DNA of 64,000 nt, from NCBI GenBank assembly GCA_963667145.1, contig OY762943.1, positions 868,001-932,000 of the forward strand. Reading direction: 5' to 3'. Both the position numbers and the translations under genes were made by a program. The notes beneath the pieces were generated by a model. It was not told where the DNA came from. It worked only from the letters and a program-made list of their open reading frames with translations, and ran no database searches. Below are positions 42,315 to 51,199 of the stretch, one piece after another; position 1 is the stretch's first letter, and each line of letters starts with the position of its first letter. The stretch comes from G963667145 sp963667145. Its GTDB lineage: Bacteria > Cloacimonadota > Cloacimonadia > G963667145.

Positions 42315-43160
42315 TTACAGGCTACCAACAAACAAAAAAGCTCCGTAACAGAACAACAAAAAAGCAAATATGTAGTCTATCGAAAGCCGAGCTTTTTCAA
42401 TAATCGAAGAATTAGACAAGTTTAGGGAGAAATTCTTCAACTTTAGCACCAACAACCCAACGCTCATTATCGTTAGAGCCATACCCAAACTCATAAATCC
42501 GCTCAAGAGCAATCCAAGTGGCAGAGCATCGTTGGAGATGCAAAACAGCATAATCATCACCACTCCTGGGCACGGTATCAACGCCACAGAGAACGCCAAA
42601 GCTATTCCGCCTTTTTTCTCAACATCGTGACTATTTCGCCTAACAAACTTCCTGACAAAGAAATACAAGCCCAATGCCGAAATCAAAAAGAAAGAAACTC
42701 GTTGGATGACCAAGGAGATGTTCTGTTGCAACAAATAGCTGTAAATCTGCAAAAGATACTTCAAGGTGATAACCATCAAGACGCCCATAAATCCGTGAAA
42801 AAAACCCACAATCAAACTGAGGGAAATTCCTCTAATGACTGAGACTTTTTCGGACATAAAGTAGAAAATCGAAAAAACTTTTCCGTGTCCGGGACCTATC
42901 GCATGAATGACACCGTAAGCAAATACCAAGAAAATCAGCGGAATTAAGCTCGTCCAATCCTCTTTTACTTTTCTACTGGCAACAACGATTTTTTGATTTA
43001 GCTCCCGTTGCACTTTCATAAGTGACAAAAAAACTTTGCTGTTTGTCAAAAATTCAGTCTTCTTAGCTGGAGCATTCTTTTCCCCTGCAAAGAAAGGATT
43101 TGTCGCATAAATAGATGCGAAAATCGAAATCGCCAAAAGCACCAAAATCAGCCGTTTCAT
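42315..43160 (-). CDS. NicO-family nickel/cobalt transporter
   Basis: A 281-residue membrane protein with an N-terminal signal or anchor and about six transmembrane segments. The key motif A-I-G-P-G-H-G-K-V-F-S-I-F-Y is near residues 86-99, and a second one, A-L-I-P-C-P-G-V-V-M-I-M-L-F, near 193-206; both mark NicO/RcnA-type divalent metal exporters. It overlaps the DUF1007 gene by 4 nt, a common pairing in which DUF1007 is the periplasmic partner. Confidence 0.85.
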   Translation of the reverse strand: MKRLILVLLAISIFASIYATNPFFAGEKNAPAKKTEFLTNSKVFLSLMKVQRELNQKIVVASRKVKEDWTSLIPLIFLVFAYGVIHAIGPGHGKVFSIFYFMSEKVSVIRGISLSLIVGFFHGFMGVLMVITLKYLLQIYSYLLQQNISLVIQRVSFFLISALGLYFFVRKFVRRNSHDVEKKGGIALAFSVALIPCPGVVMIMLFCISNDALPLGLLLSGFMSLGMALTIMSVGLLVLKLKNFSLNLSNSSIIEKARLSIDYIFAFLLFCYGAFLFVGSL

Positions 43161-43723
43161 TGCTTGCCTATCTCCAGTTTGACCATGTTGGGAAACTCAA
43201 TGTCGTCCAAAATCTTATCCTTTTCGTAGCTCATCGTGTACGCATATCCGTTCGGCAAAATAACCAAAGGGTCGTCCACCAAAAGCAAATCGGTGAAAAT
43301 CGTCGGGTCGTAGGAGATGAAATTCAGAACTGAATTGGGCTTCAAAGTGGCATTGAACAAAACTTTGAAAGAGTAAATGACTTTTTCGCCATCCGCTTCT
43401 ACATTAAAGTCCGCATAACGAATAGACTTTTTCACTCCATCGACAAACACATAAGAGTAAAAATCGAAATTTTTGAGATTTACGAAAGCCTCTTTTTCTA
43501 TCTTGGCAACTTCGCTCTTGCTGAATTTCCCATCGTGATTAGTGTCGTAATCCTCAAAAATGATGCTACTGAACATCGGATCAAAGCTCCAGCTGTTTTG
43601 CAATTCGCCAGTGGAATTATCCTTGACCTTCAAAATCAAATTGGACTCAACCCAAATGTGAGGGTGAGTCCATGAAATACAATAAAACAAAGTCAGACAA
43701 AAAAAGGAAAAACTACGTTTCAC
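43157..43723 (-). CDS. DUF1007 periplasmic metal-transport partner
   Basis: A 188-residue protein with a signal peptide ending near S-W-T. Next comes H-P-H-I-W-V-E-S-N-L-I-L, the conserved N-terminal His motif of DUF1007. An EF-hand-like D-T-N-H-D-G-K-F-S-K-S-E lies at about 56-67. Family members accompany NicO transporters or ABC metal systems. The 4-nt overlap with the NicO gene supports a two-component exporter. Metal specificity unknown. Confidence 0.85.
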   Translation of the reverse strand: MKRSFSFFCLTLFYCISWTHPHIWVESNLILKVKDNSTGELQNSWSFDPMFSSIIFEDYDTNHDGKFSKSEVAKIEKEAFVNLKNFDFYSYVFVDGVKKSIRYADFNVEADGEKVIYSFKVLFNATLKPNSVLNFISYDPTIFTDLLLVDDPLVILPNGYAYTMSYEKDKILDDIEFPNMVKLEIGKQ

Positions 43724-43729
43724 CTGAAA

Positions 43730-43987
43730 TTAGCCGATAGTATAGTCTTCTTGCTTAACTCCGTCTACATAAACAGCTACAGGATTGTCCGGCGAACCTT
43801 TTTTCTTGATGCAATCCAAGTCTCTATCTCCAGCTTGACGCCAAATCTCCGTCTCTTCTTCATCTCCGCCAAGGCAAAAAGTAATCTTCTTGTTGATAAA
43901 ATCTTTTACAATAAACTCAACCTCAGATCTACTGCAAGCCTTGGTCACAGGAATGCAAAAATCGTCCTTTTTGTAAACAAAACTCAT
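43730..43987 (-). CDS. Hypothetical 85-residue protein
   Basis: A small soluble protein without signal peptide, with four Cys (D-F-C-I, K-A-C-S, T-F-C-L, L-D-C-I) and an acidic C-terminal half ending Y-V-D-G-V-K-Q-E-D-Y-T-I-G. The Cys are not in a standard zinc-ribbon spacing. It sits between rodA and the DUF1007/NicO pair, with an AAGGAG-type ribosome site upstream. No family recognised. Confidence 0.6.
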   Translation of the reverse strand: MSFVYKKDDFCIPVTKACSRSEVEFIVKDFINKKITFCLGGDEEETEIWRQAGDRDLDCIKKKGSPDNPVAVYVDGVKQEDYTIG

Positions 43988-44005
43988 TTTAGTCTCCTTA
44001 AATTC

Positions 44006-45226
44006 TCAACTACTATATTCTGATTTTTTCATCAAATACGCAACAGCAATGGACACAATCAATAGGTTAGAGCCTCCGTAACTCAAAAAAGGCAAGGAAA
44101 CTCCCGTGGAAGGCAACAATCCTAAAGTCATGCCGATATTAACCAAAAACTGGTAAAACAAAAATGCAAAAAATCCTACGCTAACCAAAAATCTATTCCC
44201 ATCCTTCCGATTACTCGTCAAGTAAATAATTCGCCAAAAAAATAAAAAATAGATTAGCAACAGAAAAAAAGCTCCCAGAAATCCCGTCTCTTCGCAAATC
44301 GTGGAAAAAATAAAATCGTTGTGACTCTCGGGAAGAAACTTCAAATTTTTCTGAGTTCCTTGCAAATATCCTTTGCCAAAAAGTTCTCCCGAGCCAATGG
44401 CGATTTTGGACTGGATAATCTGATAGCCTGCTCCCAAAGGATCTAAACTCGGCTCCAAGAAAACCAAAATGCGATTCTTTTGGTAATCTTTCAGCAAATT
44501 CCAAGCAACTGGAATATTCAAATAAACAAAAAGAATGAGCAAAACAGAGATGCTTTTTTTAACAAAGGAAAAATCGGAATAGCGAAAAATGTAGTACGCA
44601 ACCAAAGCAAAATAGAACAAAAACAGCCAAATATTCGTTATGAAAAACGCACTACAAAATGGTGCTAACACGGAAACGAGATAGTAAAAGGGAATTCTGG
44701 AGAAACTGAGCATAACAAAGGAGATGAAAAAATAGACGAGCGTTCCACTGAGGTTCGGCTCGATAACGATAAGCCCCGTTGTCAATCCCAAAAGAATAGT
44801 CCATTTCCACACTATCTCTATCAAGCTCTTCGCTTCTGTTAGTAGCTTCGCTCCATATAGCACAAACCCGATTTTCATCAGCTCCGACGGCTGAAACTGA
44901 AATCCGTAAAATTTAATCCACCGATGAGAGCCTTTCACCTCTGGAAATAAGAAGACCAACCCTAATAGCACGAGAGAAAAAATGAAAATTCCCTTGGGGA
45001 ACATTTCCAAATAGCGTGTCGGCGTTTTCAAGATGCCAAAAACAATCAGACAAGAAATCACCGTCCAAAATGCTTGTTTGATGTACAATTTGTTCAAATG
45101 TGTCGGTTGCCCAAGTGACGTTTGATGAGTGGCACTATATATCGCCAGCCATCCTATTCCAAGGAGCAAAATATAGAGTACGAATAAGGGGAAATCCAAT
45201 TTTCTGGAACTTAAAATTTCTCTCAT
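44006..45226 (-). CDS. rodA: Rod-shape SEDS glycosyltransferase RodA
   Basis: A 406-residue SEDS protein with ten transmembrane segments that polymerises lateral-wall glycan with PBP2. Signatures: W-I-K-F-Y-G-F-Q-F-Q-P-S-E-L-M-K-I-G (the Q-P-S-E motif), E-P-N-L-S-G-T-L (catalytic-loop Asp replaced by Asn relative to the common E-P-D), P-E-S-H-N-D-F-I-F-S-T-I-C-E-E-T-G, and the C-terminal S-T-G-V-S-L-P-F-L-S-Y-G-G-S. It overlaps mrdA by 4 nt. Confidence 0.95.
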   Translation of the reverse strand: MREILSSRKLDFPLFVLYILLLGIGWLAIYSATHQTSLGQPTHLNKLYIKQAFWTVISCLIVFGILKTPTRYLEMFPKGIFIFSLVLLGLVFLFPEVKGSHRWIKFYGFQFQPSELMKIGFVLYGAKLLTEAKSLIEIVWKWTILLGLTTGLIVIEPNLSGTLVYFFISFVMLSFSRIPFYYLVSVLAPFCSAFFITNIWLFLFYFALVAYYIFRYSDFSFVKKSISVLLILFVYLNIPVAWNLLKDYQKNRILVFLEPSLDPLGAGYQIIQSKIAIGSGELFGKGYLQGTQKNLKFLPESHNDFIFSTICEETGFLGAFFLLLIYFLFFWRIIYLTSNRKDGNRFLVSVGFFAFLFYQFLVNIGMTLGLLPSTGVSLPFLSYGGSNLLIVSIAVAYLMKKSEYSS

Positions 45227-46989
45227 TTTTTTCTTCTTTCTCTCAAAATGGATGTATATTTTCTGATAATTCGAGCGGCAACGGGAGCAGCAATTGAGCC
45301 TCCTCCACCATCTCTATTCTCGAAAAAAACTATGTAAGCCAACGTCGGATAAGTGGGGTCTTTGTATCGGCAATATCCAGCAAACCAGACATGGGGCAAC
45401 TCGCTGACATGATTTTGAGCTGAGCCAGTTTTCCCATACATTACAGGGTCTTTCAGTTTTGCCCATGGAGCTGTGCCGTCCTTGTCATTCACTACCTTAT
45501 ACAAACTTTTCTCCAAAATCCCAAGCGTGTTTTGAGAAATATTTAAAGGATAAGAAGAAAACTCTATATCTTCCGAACTCCCCACTACTTTCTTCAGGAA
45601 ATGCGGTTGTCTCCAAGTGCCTCCATTCGCCAAAGCTCCGTAGTATGCCAGCATTTGCATGGGTGTAACTTGCAATTCGCCTTGCCCGATAGAAAGGTTG
45701 ATTTTGAACCCTTGTTGCGAAGAGGTAAAAGGGTATTTCTGCCTGTACCAATATCTGCTCGGGAAAAAACCCATAACTTCATTGGGCAAATCTATTCCCG
45801 TTCGCACGGTTATTCCGTTCTCTTTGGTAAATTGTCGGAAATTTTCCAAATTCAGCCGCAAAGATAAATCGTAAAAAAACACATCACAAGAATGCTTCAA
45901 CCCTCCGACAACGTTAACTTCACCATGCCCATTCCAGTCCCAACATTTGAAGACGTTTCCGCCATAACGGAAAGCACCTGTACATTTTGCCAAAGTCGTA
46001 TTCTCATCGATAATGTTCTCTTCCAAGCCAAGCGACGCTGGAATGGGCTTGAATATCGATCCTGGTGGATAAACAGCTCCTATACCTCTGTCCAACAGTG
46101 GATTGAGAGTGTCGGTCAGCAAAGACAACCAAATATCGCGACTGATGGTCTGATTAAGCAAATTGTTGTCGTATTGAGGCAAGCTGACATAAGCCAAAAT
46201 ACCGCCAGTGTTAGCGTCCATCACCCCAATGAAGCCTTTGTAGTCTGTCCCCGCAAAATATTCGCCAATATAATCTTGCAAATCCATATCGATGCTCAGC
46301 ACCAAAGATTTCCCGTTTTGCACCTTCAGCCCTTCGGCAATCAGACCCGATCTCTTGCCGAAAGCGTCCTTCTGCTCCAGTTTGTAGCCAGGTTTCCCTC
46401 GCAAGAGTGCTTCGTATTGTTTCTCCAAACCTCTTTTCCCAATGAAGCTGTTCAGAGAATATTCGGACTCACGAAGCTCTTTGTACTCGTCCGCATCAAT
46501 GCTCCGCACGTACCCAAGAAAATGAGATTTTATTGTGTACTTTCTTCTGCTTTCGTTTTTAATAGCAAGAGCGGGGTAATAGTTCAGATTTTCCGCAATT
46601 TTAACAAATTGCAAATACGCCAAATCTTCCTGTAACAAGACGTTAGAGTTATTCTCGGAAAGTTTTTTGTTTAGATTAATCACAAAAGCACTGCTATCCG
46701 AACCAAATATCGGAAACAGAAAATCGGTATATCGAGCCAGTTCATCGACTTTGTCTGGATGAATATAGAGGTTGATGGACGGACGATTGAGAGCCAAAGG
46801 TCGAAATCTGCGGTCGTAAATCATCCCTCGCTGAGGCGGAACGATTTTTTTCACAAAGCTGTTGTTACGAGCAACTTCGCGATAATAGTCCCCAAGCTTT
46901 ATCTGAAGCCACATAAGCCTGCCGAGCAGAACACAAACACAAAGAAAAATTAGAACAAAAAAGACTTTTAATCTATCTTGATTTTTCAT
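45223..46989 (-). CDS. mrdA: Penicillin-binding protein 2 (peptidoglycan transpeptidase)
   Basis: A 588-residue class B PBP. Start ATG 46989 is placed just before the membrane anchor and overlaps mreD by 17 nt; a longer frame exists upstream. The N-terminal anchor is V-F-F-V-L-I-F-L-C-V-C-V-L-L, and the R-G-M-I-Y-D-R motif follows. Transpeptidase motifs are S-I-F-K (P-P-G-S-I-F-K), S-C-D, and K-T-G-S-A-Q-N. It cross-links wall peptides as the partner of RodA in the elongation complex. Confidence 0.96.
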   Translation of the reverse strand: MKNQDRLKVFFVLIFLCVCVLLGRLMWLQIKLGDYYREVARNNSFVKKIVPPQRGMIYDRRFRPLALNRPSINLYIHPDKVDELARYTDFLFPIFGSDSSAFVINLNKKLSENNSNVLLQEDLAYLQFVKIAENLNYYPALAIKNESRRKYTIKSHFLGYVRSIDADEYKELRESEYSLNSFIGKRGLEKQYEALLRGKPGYKLEQKDAFGKRSGLIAEGLKVQNGKSLVLSIDMDLQDYIGEYFAGTDYKGFIGVMDANTGGILAYVSLPQYDNNLLNQTISRDIWLSLLTDTLNPLLDRGIGAVYPPGSIFKPIPASLGLEENIIDENTTLAKCTGAFRYGGNVFKCWDWNGHGEVNVVGGLKHSCDVFFYDLSLRLNLENFRQFTKENGITVRTGIDLPNEVMGFFPSRYWYRQKYPFTSSQQGFKINLSIGQGELQVTPMQMLAYYGALANGGTWRQPHFLKKVVGSSEDIEFSSYPLNISQNTLGILEKSLYKVVNDKDGTAPWAKLKDPVMYGKTGSAQNHVSELPHVWFAGYCRYKDPTYPTLAYIVFFENRDGGGGSIAAPVAARIIRKYTSILRERRKK

Positions 46990-47473
46990 GAAGAACAAAT
47001 CGCAAATTATAAACCAAATCAAAAATTATAAAAATCACCGTGTTGGAAACCAAAGAACACAACAAGTAAGAAATCATTTGCAGAGAGCCGATTTGTGTAA
47101 CGTCAGCTGATAGCAAAACAAAAATGAAATAGTACACAAATTGGTAAAATACAGTCGTTACAAACAGAACCAAAAGACACGAAGAAAAATTGCGGACGTT
47201 AAAATACGAAAACAGTTTGGAACAAATCATCAGGCAAATTAGCAAAACAAATGGCGAGAATCCAAGATACAGCGAATTGAAAATATCGTTCCCAAATCCT
47301 AAGAAAAAAATGAGCCAAATGGTTTTTCGGCTACTACCCCACACAGCGTAAACCAGCACAACAAAGGGCAACAGAAAATTGGACAAGCACTGAGAAAAAT
47401 CCAAGAAGTCCGCAAAAAAGATTTGCAAATACAAAGCAACAAATCCGATTACCAAAATTTTCACATTTTTCAT
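46973..47473 (-). CDS. mreD: Rod-shape determining protein MreD
   Basis: A 166-residue, highly hydrophobic protein with five to six transmembrane segments. Sequence is poorly conserved, as usual for MreD, but the acidic F-F-A-D-F-L-D-F start, the W-L-I-F-F-L-G-F-G-N-D-I-F segment and its position between mreC (2-nt gap) and mrdA make the call safe. Part of the inner-membrane elongasome. Confidence 0.9.
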   Translation of the reverse strand: MKNVKILVIGFVALYLQIFFADFLDFSQCLSNFLLPFVVLVYAVWGSSRKTIWLIFFLGFGNDIFNSLYLGFSPFVLLICLMICSKLFSYFNVRNFSSCLLVLFVTTVFYQFVYYFIFVLLSADVTQIGSLQMISYLLCSLVSNTVIFIIFDLVYNLRFVLHEKSR

Positions 47474-47475
47474 TG

Positions 47476-48213
47476 TTACTTGCCTTCCTTCAATAGATAA
47501 ACCGTTTCCAAATTAGCGATGTCCACAATCGGCTTGATAACCGCTTGTAGCCTGTTTCCGTAATCCGAAGTACGCAGAAACTGCACATGACCAACACTGA
47601 AACCTTCAGGAAAAACCGAAGATAAATTGGACGTGATGAACAAGTCGTCCGCACGCACATCTGCTCCAAAATCTATCATATCCACGAACACAGAGCCATC
47701 TAGCGAGCAAGTAAGCACTCCTTGAATTTTAGTTCTTTGCGATTTTACGCTCAAGTGGAATTCGATATTGTTCAAGGGCAGCACCTGACACGTATTTAGT
47801 TGCGTTGAAACGACTTTGCCCACAATTCCCAAAGACGTGAACACAGGCGTATTGACTTTGACTCCTTGCATAGAGCCAATATCCAAAATCAGAATTTTTT
47901 GGTTATAGTTTCCCAAAACTCCCACCACAGTGGCAAGTTGCAGACCGCGTTTCTCCAAGTCTTTCTTTTCTAATGCCAGCTTCTGGTCGCGATACGCCAA
48001 ATTCTGAGTCAAAAGCTCTCTGTTCATCTCTTGCAATTTTCTGTTCTCTTCTACCAATTTGGTTTTGGAATCCAGAGTTTGAAAAGAAGATACCACTGGC
48101 AAAAACAGAAAACGACTAAAAAAACTCGCAATCGAATTTTTCGTCGATTCTCCAGAAAACAGAATAAAAAAACTGAATATAATTAGAACAAATAGTTGAA
48201 ATTTATACTTCAT
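47476..48213 (-). CDS. mreC: Rod-shape determining protein MreC
   Basis: A 245-residue protein. One N-terminal membrane helix is followed by a coiled coil (about residues 48-80, rich in K-L-V-E-E-N-R-K-L-Q-E-M-N) and two beta domains with V-L-G-N-Y-N-Q-K-I-L-I-L-D-I-G, G-V-K-V-N-T-P-V-F-T-S-L-G-I-V-G-K-V and the C-terminal D-L-F-I-T-S-N-L. It is periplasmic and links MreB/RodA to PBP2. Gap to mreB is 9 nt. Confidence 0.94.
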   Translation of the reverse strand: MKYKFQLFVLIIFSFFILFSGESTKNSIASFFSRFLFLPVVSSFQTLDSKTKLVEENRKLQEMNRELLTQNLAYRDQKLALEKKDLEKRGLQLATVVGVLGNYNQKILILDIGSMQGVKVNTPVFTSLGIVGKVVSTQLNTCQVLPLNNIEFHLSVKSQRTKIQGVLTCSLDGSVFVDMIDFGADVRADDLFITSNLSSVFPEGFSVGHVQFLRTSDYGNRLQAVIKPIVDIANLETVYLLKEGK

Positions 48214-48222
48214 TCGGGGAAA

Positions 48223-49242
48223 TTAAATCAAAACAGCTGAATATTCGGAAAAGTTCTCCATCACTTTGCCCGTGCCTCTCACCACACAAGTCAAAGGCTC
48301 AGGCACAACGTGAATGGGCAAATTCGTCTCTTGACGTAGCTTCGTATCCAAATTTTTCAAAAGAGCACCGCCTCCAGTGAGGAACAATCCATTCTCCGCT
48401 ATATCCGCAGTGAGTTCCGCAGGCGTCATTTCAAATAGTTGCAAAACCGCACTCACGATTTTTTGCACTGTGTCCGCCAAAGCCTCTTGAATCATATTCG
48501 ATGTTACTTTGAATTTAATCGGCAAACCAGAAACCAAATCGCGTCCCTTGACCACCATCTCCAGCTCTTCGTCAATTTTGATGGCAGAACCGACTTTCTG
48601 CTTGATTTCCTCGGCAGTCAATAAACCCACAAAAACCTTTTTCTTCAGTCTCAGATAGTTCACAATGGCATCGTTCATCTTGTCGCCAGCGATGCGAATA
48701 GAGTTATGCGTCACGATATTAGACAGCGACAACACAGCTATCTCGGTGGTGCCACCACCAATGTCAATTATCAGGTTGCCCTGTGGCTCTGTGATGGGAA
48801 TACCTGCTCCAAGAGCTGCTGCAACTGGCTCAGAAATAAGATAAACTTCCCTAGCTCCAGAATTTAGCACGCTGTCTTTCACGGCTCTTTTTTCCACCTC
48901 TGTGATTCCCGAAGGAATGCAAACAATCACTTTGGGCTTAATCAAAAATCTTTTGCCCAACGCTTTTTTGATAAAAAATTTGAGCATCAATTCGGTAACG
49001 GAAAAGTCGGCAATCACACCGTCCTGCAAAGGTCTGGTTACCTGTATCAAATCGGGATTTTTCCCCAACATCTTTTTGGCTTCCCTACCAAAACTCACCT
49101 TCTTTTTATCCTTGGTGGAAATAGCAACGATAGACGGTTCGTCCAACACAACTCCCTCATCTTTGACATAAATCAGGGTATTCGCCGTACCCAAATCTAT
49201 CACAATATCTTTAGTAAATATACTCAACAATTTATCAAACAT
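48223..49242 (-). CDS. mreB: Actin-like rod-shape protein MreB
   Basis: A 339-residue bacterial actin. Phosphate 1: I-D-L-G-T-A-N-T-L-I-Y; connect-1: P-K-V-I-V-C-I-P-S-G; phosphate 2: I-I-D-I-G-G-G-T-T-E-I-A; adenosine: L-F-L-T-G-G-G-A-L-L. An early amphipathic F-D-K-L-L-S-I-F is the likely membrane-binding helix. First of five contiguous rod genes, after a DUF445 gene. Confidence 0.98.
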   Translation of the reverse strand: MFDKLLSIFTKDIVIDLGTANTLIYVKDEGVVLDEPSIVAISTKDKKKVSFGREAKKMLGKNPDLIQVTRPLQDGVIADFSVTELMLKFFIKKALGKRFLIKPKVIVCIPSGITEVEKRAVKDSVLNSGAREVYLISEPVAAALGAGIPITEPQGNLIIDIGGGTTEIAVLSLSNIVTHNSIRIAGDKMNDAIVNYLRLKKKVFVGLLTAEEIKQKVGSAIKIDEELEMVVKGRDLVSGLPIKFKVTSNMIQEALADTVQKIVSAVLQLFEMTPAELTADIAENGLFLTGGGALLKNLDTKLRQETNLPIHVVPEPLTCVVRGTGKVMENFSEYSAVLI

Positions 49243-49254
49243 CTCATTCCCCTT

Positions 49255-49974
49255 TTATCTCAAAAAAACCGTGGCAAAGCCTATTAAACCGCCAAAAACT
49301 CCTCCCCACACTACAAGCCATCCCAAATGCTTTCTTATCATCTCCTGAATTATTTTTTTCACCAAATCGGGTGTAAGTTCATCAAGCCTCTTCTGCACAA
49401 TTGTAGAAATTTTCGCCAAAATGTCGTCGTCTTTTTTTATCAATTTTTCGGTTATCCTCTGATGAAAATCCTCCGACGAAACCATGCCAACTGTGGCATC
49501 TTTTAATCTGGAAACGACAGGCTCTCGCAAAGTTCCCAGCATCGCAGAACCGCCAACCATCGCAAGCATTCCACCGAAAGAAGATTCCAAAATGGATTTG
49601 ACCAAAGCGTCAAACATCGGATTGAAGTCGGTCTCCTGAATAATCGGCATCAAATCTATCCGCTCGATGCCAGAGCCGTCCAGAAATTTGTCCACGTTGT
49701 CCTTGGTGAAAAATTGGTTCATCATCAAGTTCTTGATTCCCAATTTAAACTCTTGGAAACGAGACGGAATAACACCTGAGCCGTACAATCCGGGAACTTT
49801 CTCGAAGAGCATATAAACAGCTATCCAATTGGTGATGCCTCCTGAGAACGCAAAAAGACCAACTGTGAAAATTATCTCTTTGCACAATTGGTACTCCACC
49901 GCAAACGGCACAAACAAGCCAATCAACACCAAACAACCGCTCAAAAAATTCGTAATAAAACTTTTATTCAACAT
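49255..49974 (-). CDS. DUF445 membrane protein
   Basis: A 239-residue protein. N-terminal helices are followed by G-G-I-T-N-W-I-A-V-Y-M-L-F-E-K-V-P-G-L-Y-G-S-G, the hallmark of DUF445. A long amphipathic middle region and a final hydrophobic segment (G-W-L-V-V-W-G-G-V-F-G-G-L-I-G-F-A) complete it. It lies between the GH13-like gene (no gap) and mreB (12 nt), so it may act in the envelope, but function is unknown. Confidence 0.85.
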   Translation of the reverse strand: MLNKSFITNFLSGCLVLIGLFVPFAVEYQLCKEIIFTVGLFAFSGGITNWIAVYMLFEKVPGLYGSGVIPSRFQEFKLGIKNLMMNQFFTKDNVDKFLDGSGIERIDLMPIIQETDFNPMFDALVKSILESSFGGMLAMVGGSAMLGTLREPVVSRLKDATVGMVSSEDFHQRITEKLIKKDDDILAKISTIVQKRLDELTPDLVKKIIQEMIRKHLGWLVVWGGVFGGLIGFATVFLR

Positions 49975-51195
49975 CTATCTAATTTCCCCGATTACCAAAT
50001 TCATAGGTGCGACAACCAAATCTTTTTTGTCAATCTTATTTTTATCAAATCCCTCAAAATCAACCTGTTGCACCTTCAAACTTTCTGTAGCAATGTCTTT
50101 CCAAACATACTCTTCTTCACCAAAATTAATGCCCACAACATACGCACATTCCACGCCTTTCAGCAAAAACCCTCTAAAATTATCGTCCGCTTCCAATCTG
50201 TCAATACCCAAAACAGCTTTCTTCTTGAGCTCAAGAGCGAAAGCGATAAATTTGTCGTCCTTGTACATTTGCAATTTATTCTCGGATAAATTGTCTTGCA
50301 AAAGAAAATTCTCGGATTTGCAAAGCGAATACACCAACAAACATTTTTTCAGTCTGTCCTCAATCTGCCCATCGTCCGCAGTGTAATAGAGAAACTTTCT
50401 TTTGCCATCTTCCAAAAATTTGTCCAAATTTGCCAAATCGACACTCTCTTCCAACTGGCGAAACAGCAAATTGAAGCATTTGAAAGAATAGTCCTGATAC
50501 TTGCTCTCATTCGTGGGAAAATCAAATTCTCCAAGCGAACAGCAATTGCCACGTTCAGCCACCAAGTCTCGCAAATAGCGAACAACTTTCAGATTCAAGT
50601 CTGTCAAGTCATGGTGGTCAATCCTGCCTTCCATATCGTACATGCAGTTGTCAATTCCTGCAAAAACTATGCCGTCAATTCCCAAACTCAGCAAATGCCT
50701 GACAACCTTGCCCATCTTGGAACGCAAAACCGAGCTGTGCCAATCCAACAGCGGATAGCCTTGCCCGTGATGGCTCAAGTAAAATTTGCCTTTGTACGCA
50801 TGCCACAGCGATTCGCCCTTTTCGTCTTTCCAAGGACCAAATCTATCGGAGATGGGGTAGCACTCGTTCCGCGTCTCTTCCAGCTTGAACAAATTGTTGT
50901 CAATTGTCGTGCAATCCACTCTAATCCTGATGACAACGGCTATCTCCTCACGATGAAAAGCGTTGAGCATAGACAGGAAATCTTCCTTTTCTCCTTTCTC
51001 AGGACTGAATTTGTAAAAATTGTTCACAGCACCAAAGGGATAATCGGCGTCCAAAACCTCGTTCAGATATATCGCATCAACGCCCATCTGCTTGTAGCGA
51101 GCGACCTGCTGAGTCAATTCACGAAACTTCAAATTCACTCGTGGCTGATAAAAATACGCCGTTTGCCACCAATTATCTCTACTACTATTTATCAT
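49975..51195 (-). CDS. GH13 alpha-amylase-fold protein, apparently lacking catalytic residues
   Basis: A 406-residue TIM-barrel-like protein. The start W-W-Q-T-A-Y-F-Y-Q-P-R-V, Y-K-Q-M-G-V-D-A-I-Y-L-N-E-V, and the F-L-S-M-L-N-A-F-H-R-E-E-I-A-V-V-I-R-I strand follow GH13 layout. Region II reads G-I-D-G-I-V-F-A-G-I (172-181): the invariant Arg and nucleophile Asp (usual G-F-R-x-D) are Val and Ala. Region I lacks the N-H pair. The region III Glu (E223 in S-L-G-E-F-D) remains; region IV lacks H-D. It resembles amylase-fold proteins that have lost activity. Located between alaS (4 nt) and DUF445. Confidence 0.65.
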   Translation of the reverse strand: MINSSRDNWWQTAYFYQPRVNLKFRELTQQVARYKQMGVDAIYLNEVLDADYPFGAVNNFYKFSPEKGEKEDFLSMLNAFHREEIAVVIRIRVDCTTIDNNLFKLEETRNECYPISDRFGPWKDEKGESLWHAYKGKFYLSHHGQGYPLLDWHSSVLRSKMGKVVRHLLSLGIDGIVFAGIDNCMYDMEGRIDHHDLTDLNLKVVRYLRDLVAERGNCCSLGEFDFPTNESKYQDYSFKCFNLLFRQLEESVDLANLDKFLEDGKRKFLYYTADDGQIEDRLKKCLLVYSLCKSENFLLQDNLSENKLQMYKDDKFIAFALELKKKAVLGIDRLEADDNFRGFLLKGVECAYVVGINFGEEEYVWKDIATESLKVQQVDFEGFDKNKIDKKDLVVAPMNLVIGEIR

Positions 51196-51199
51196 CTTT

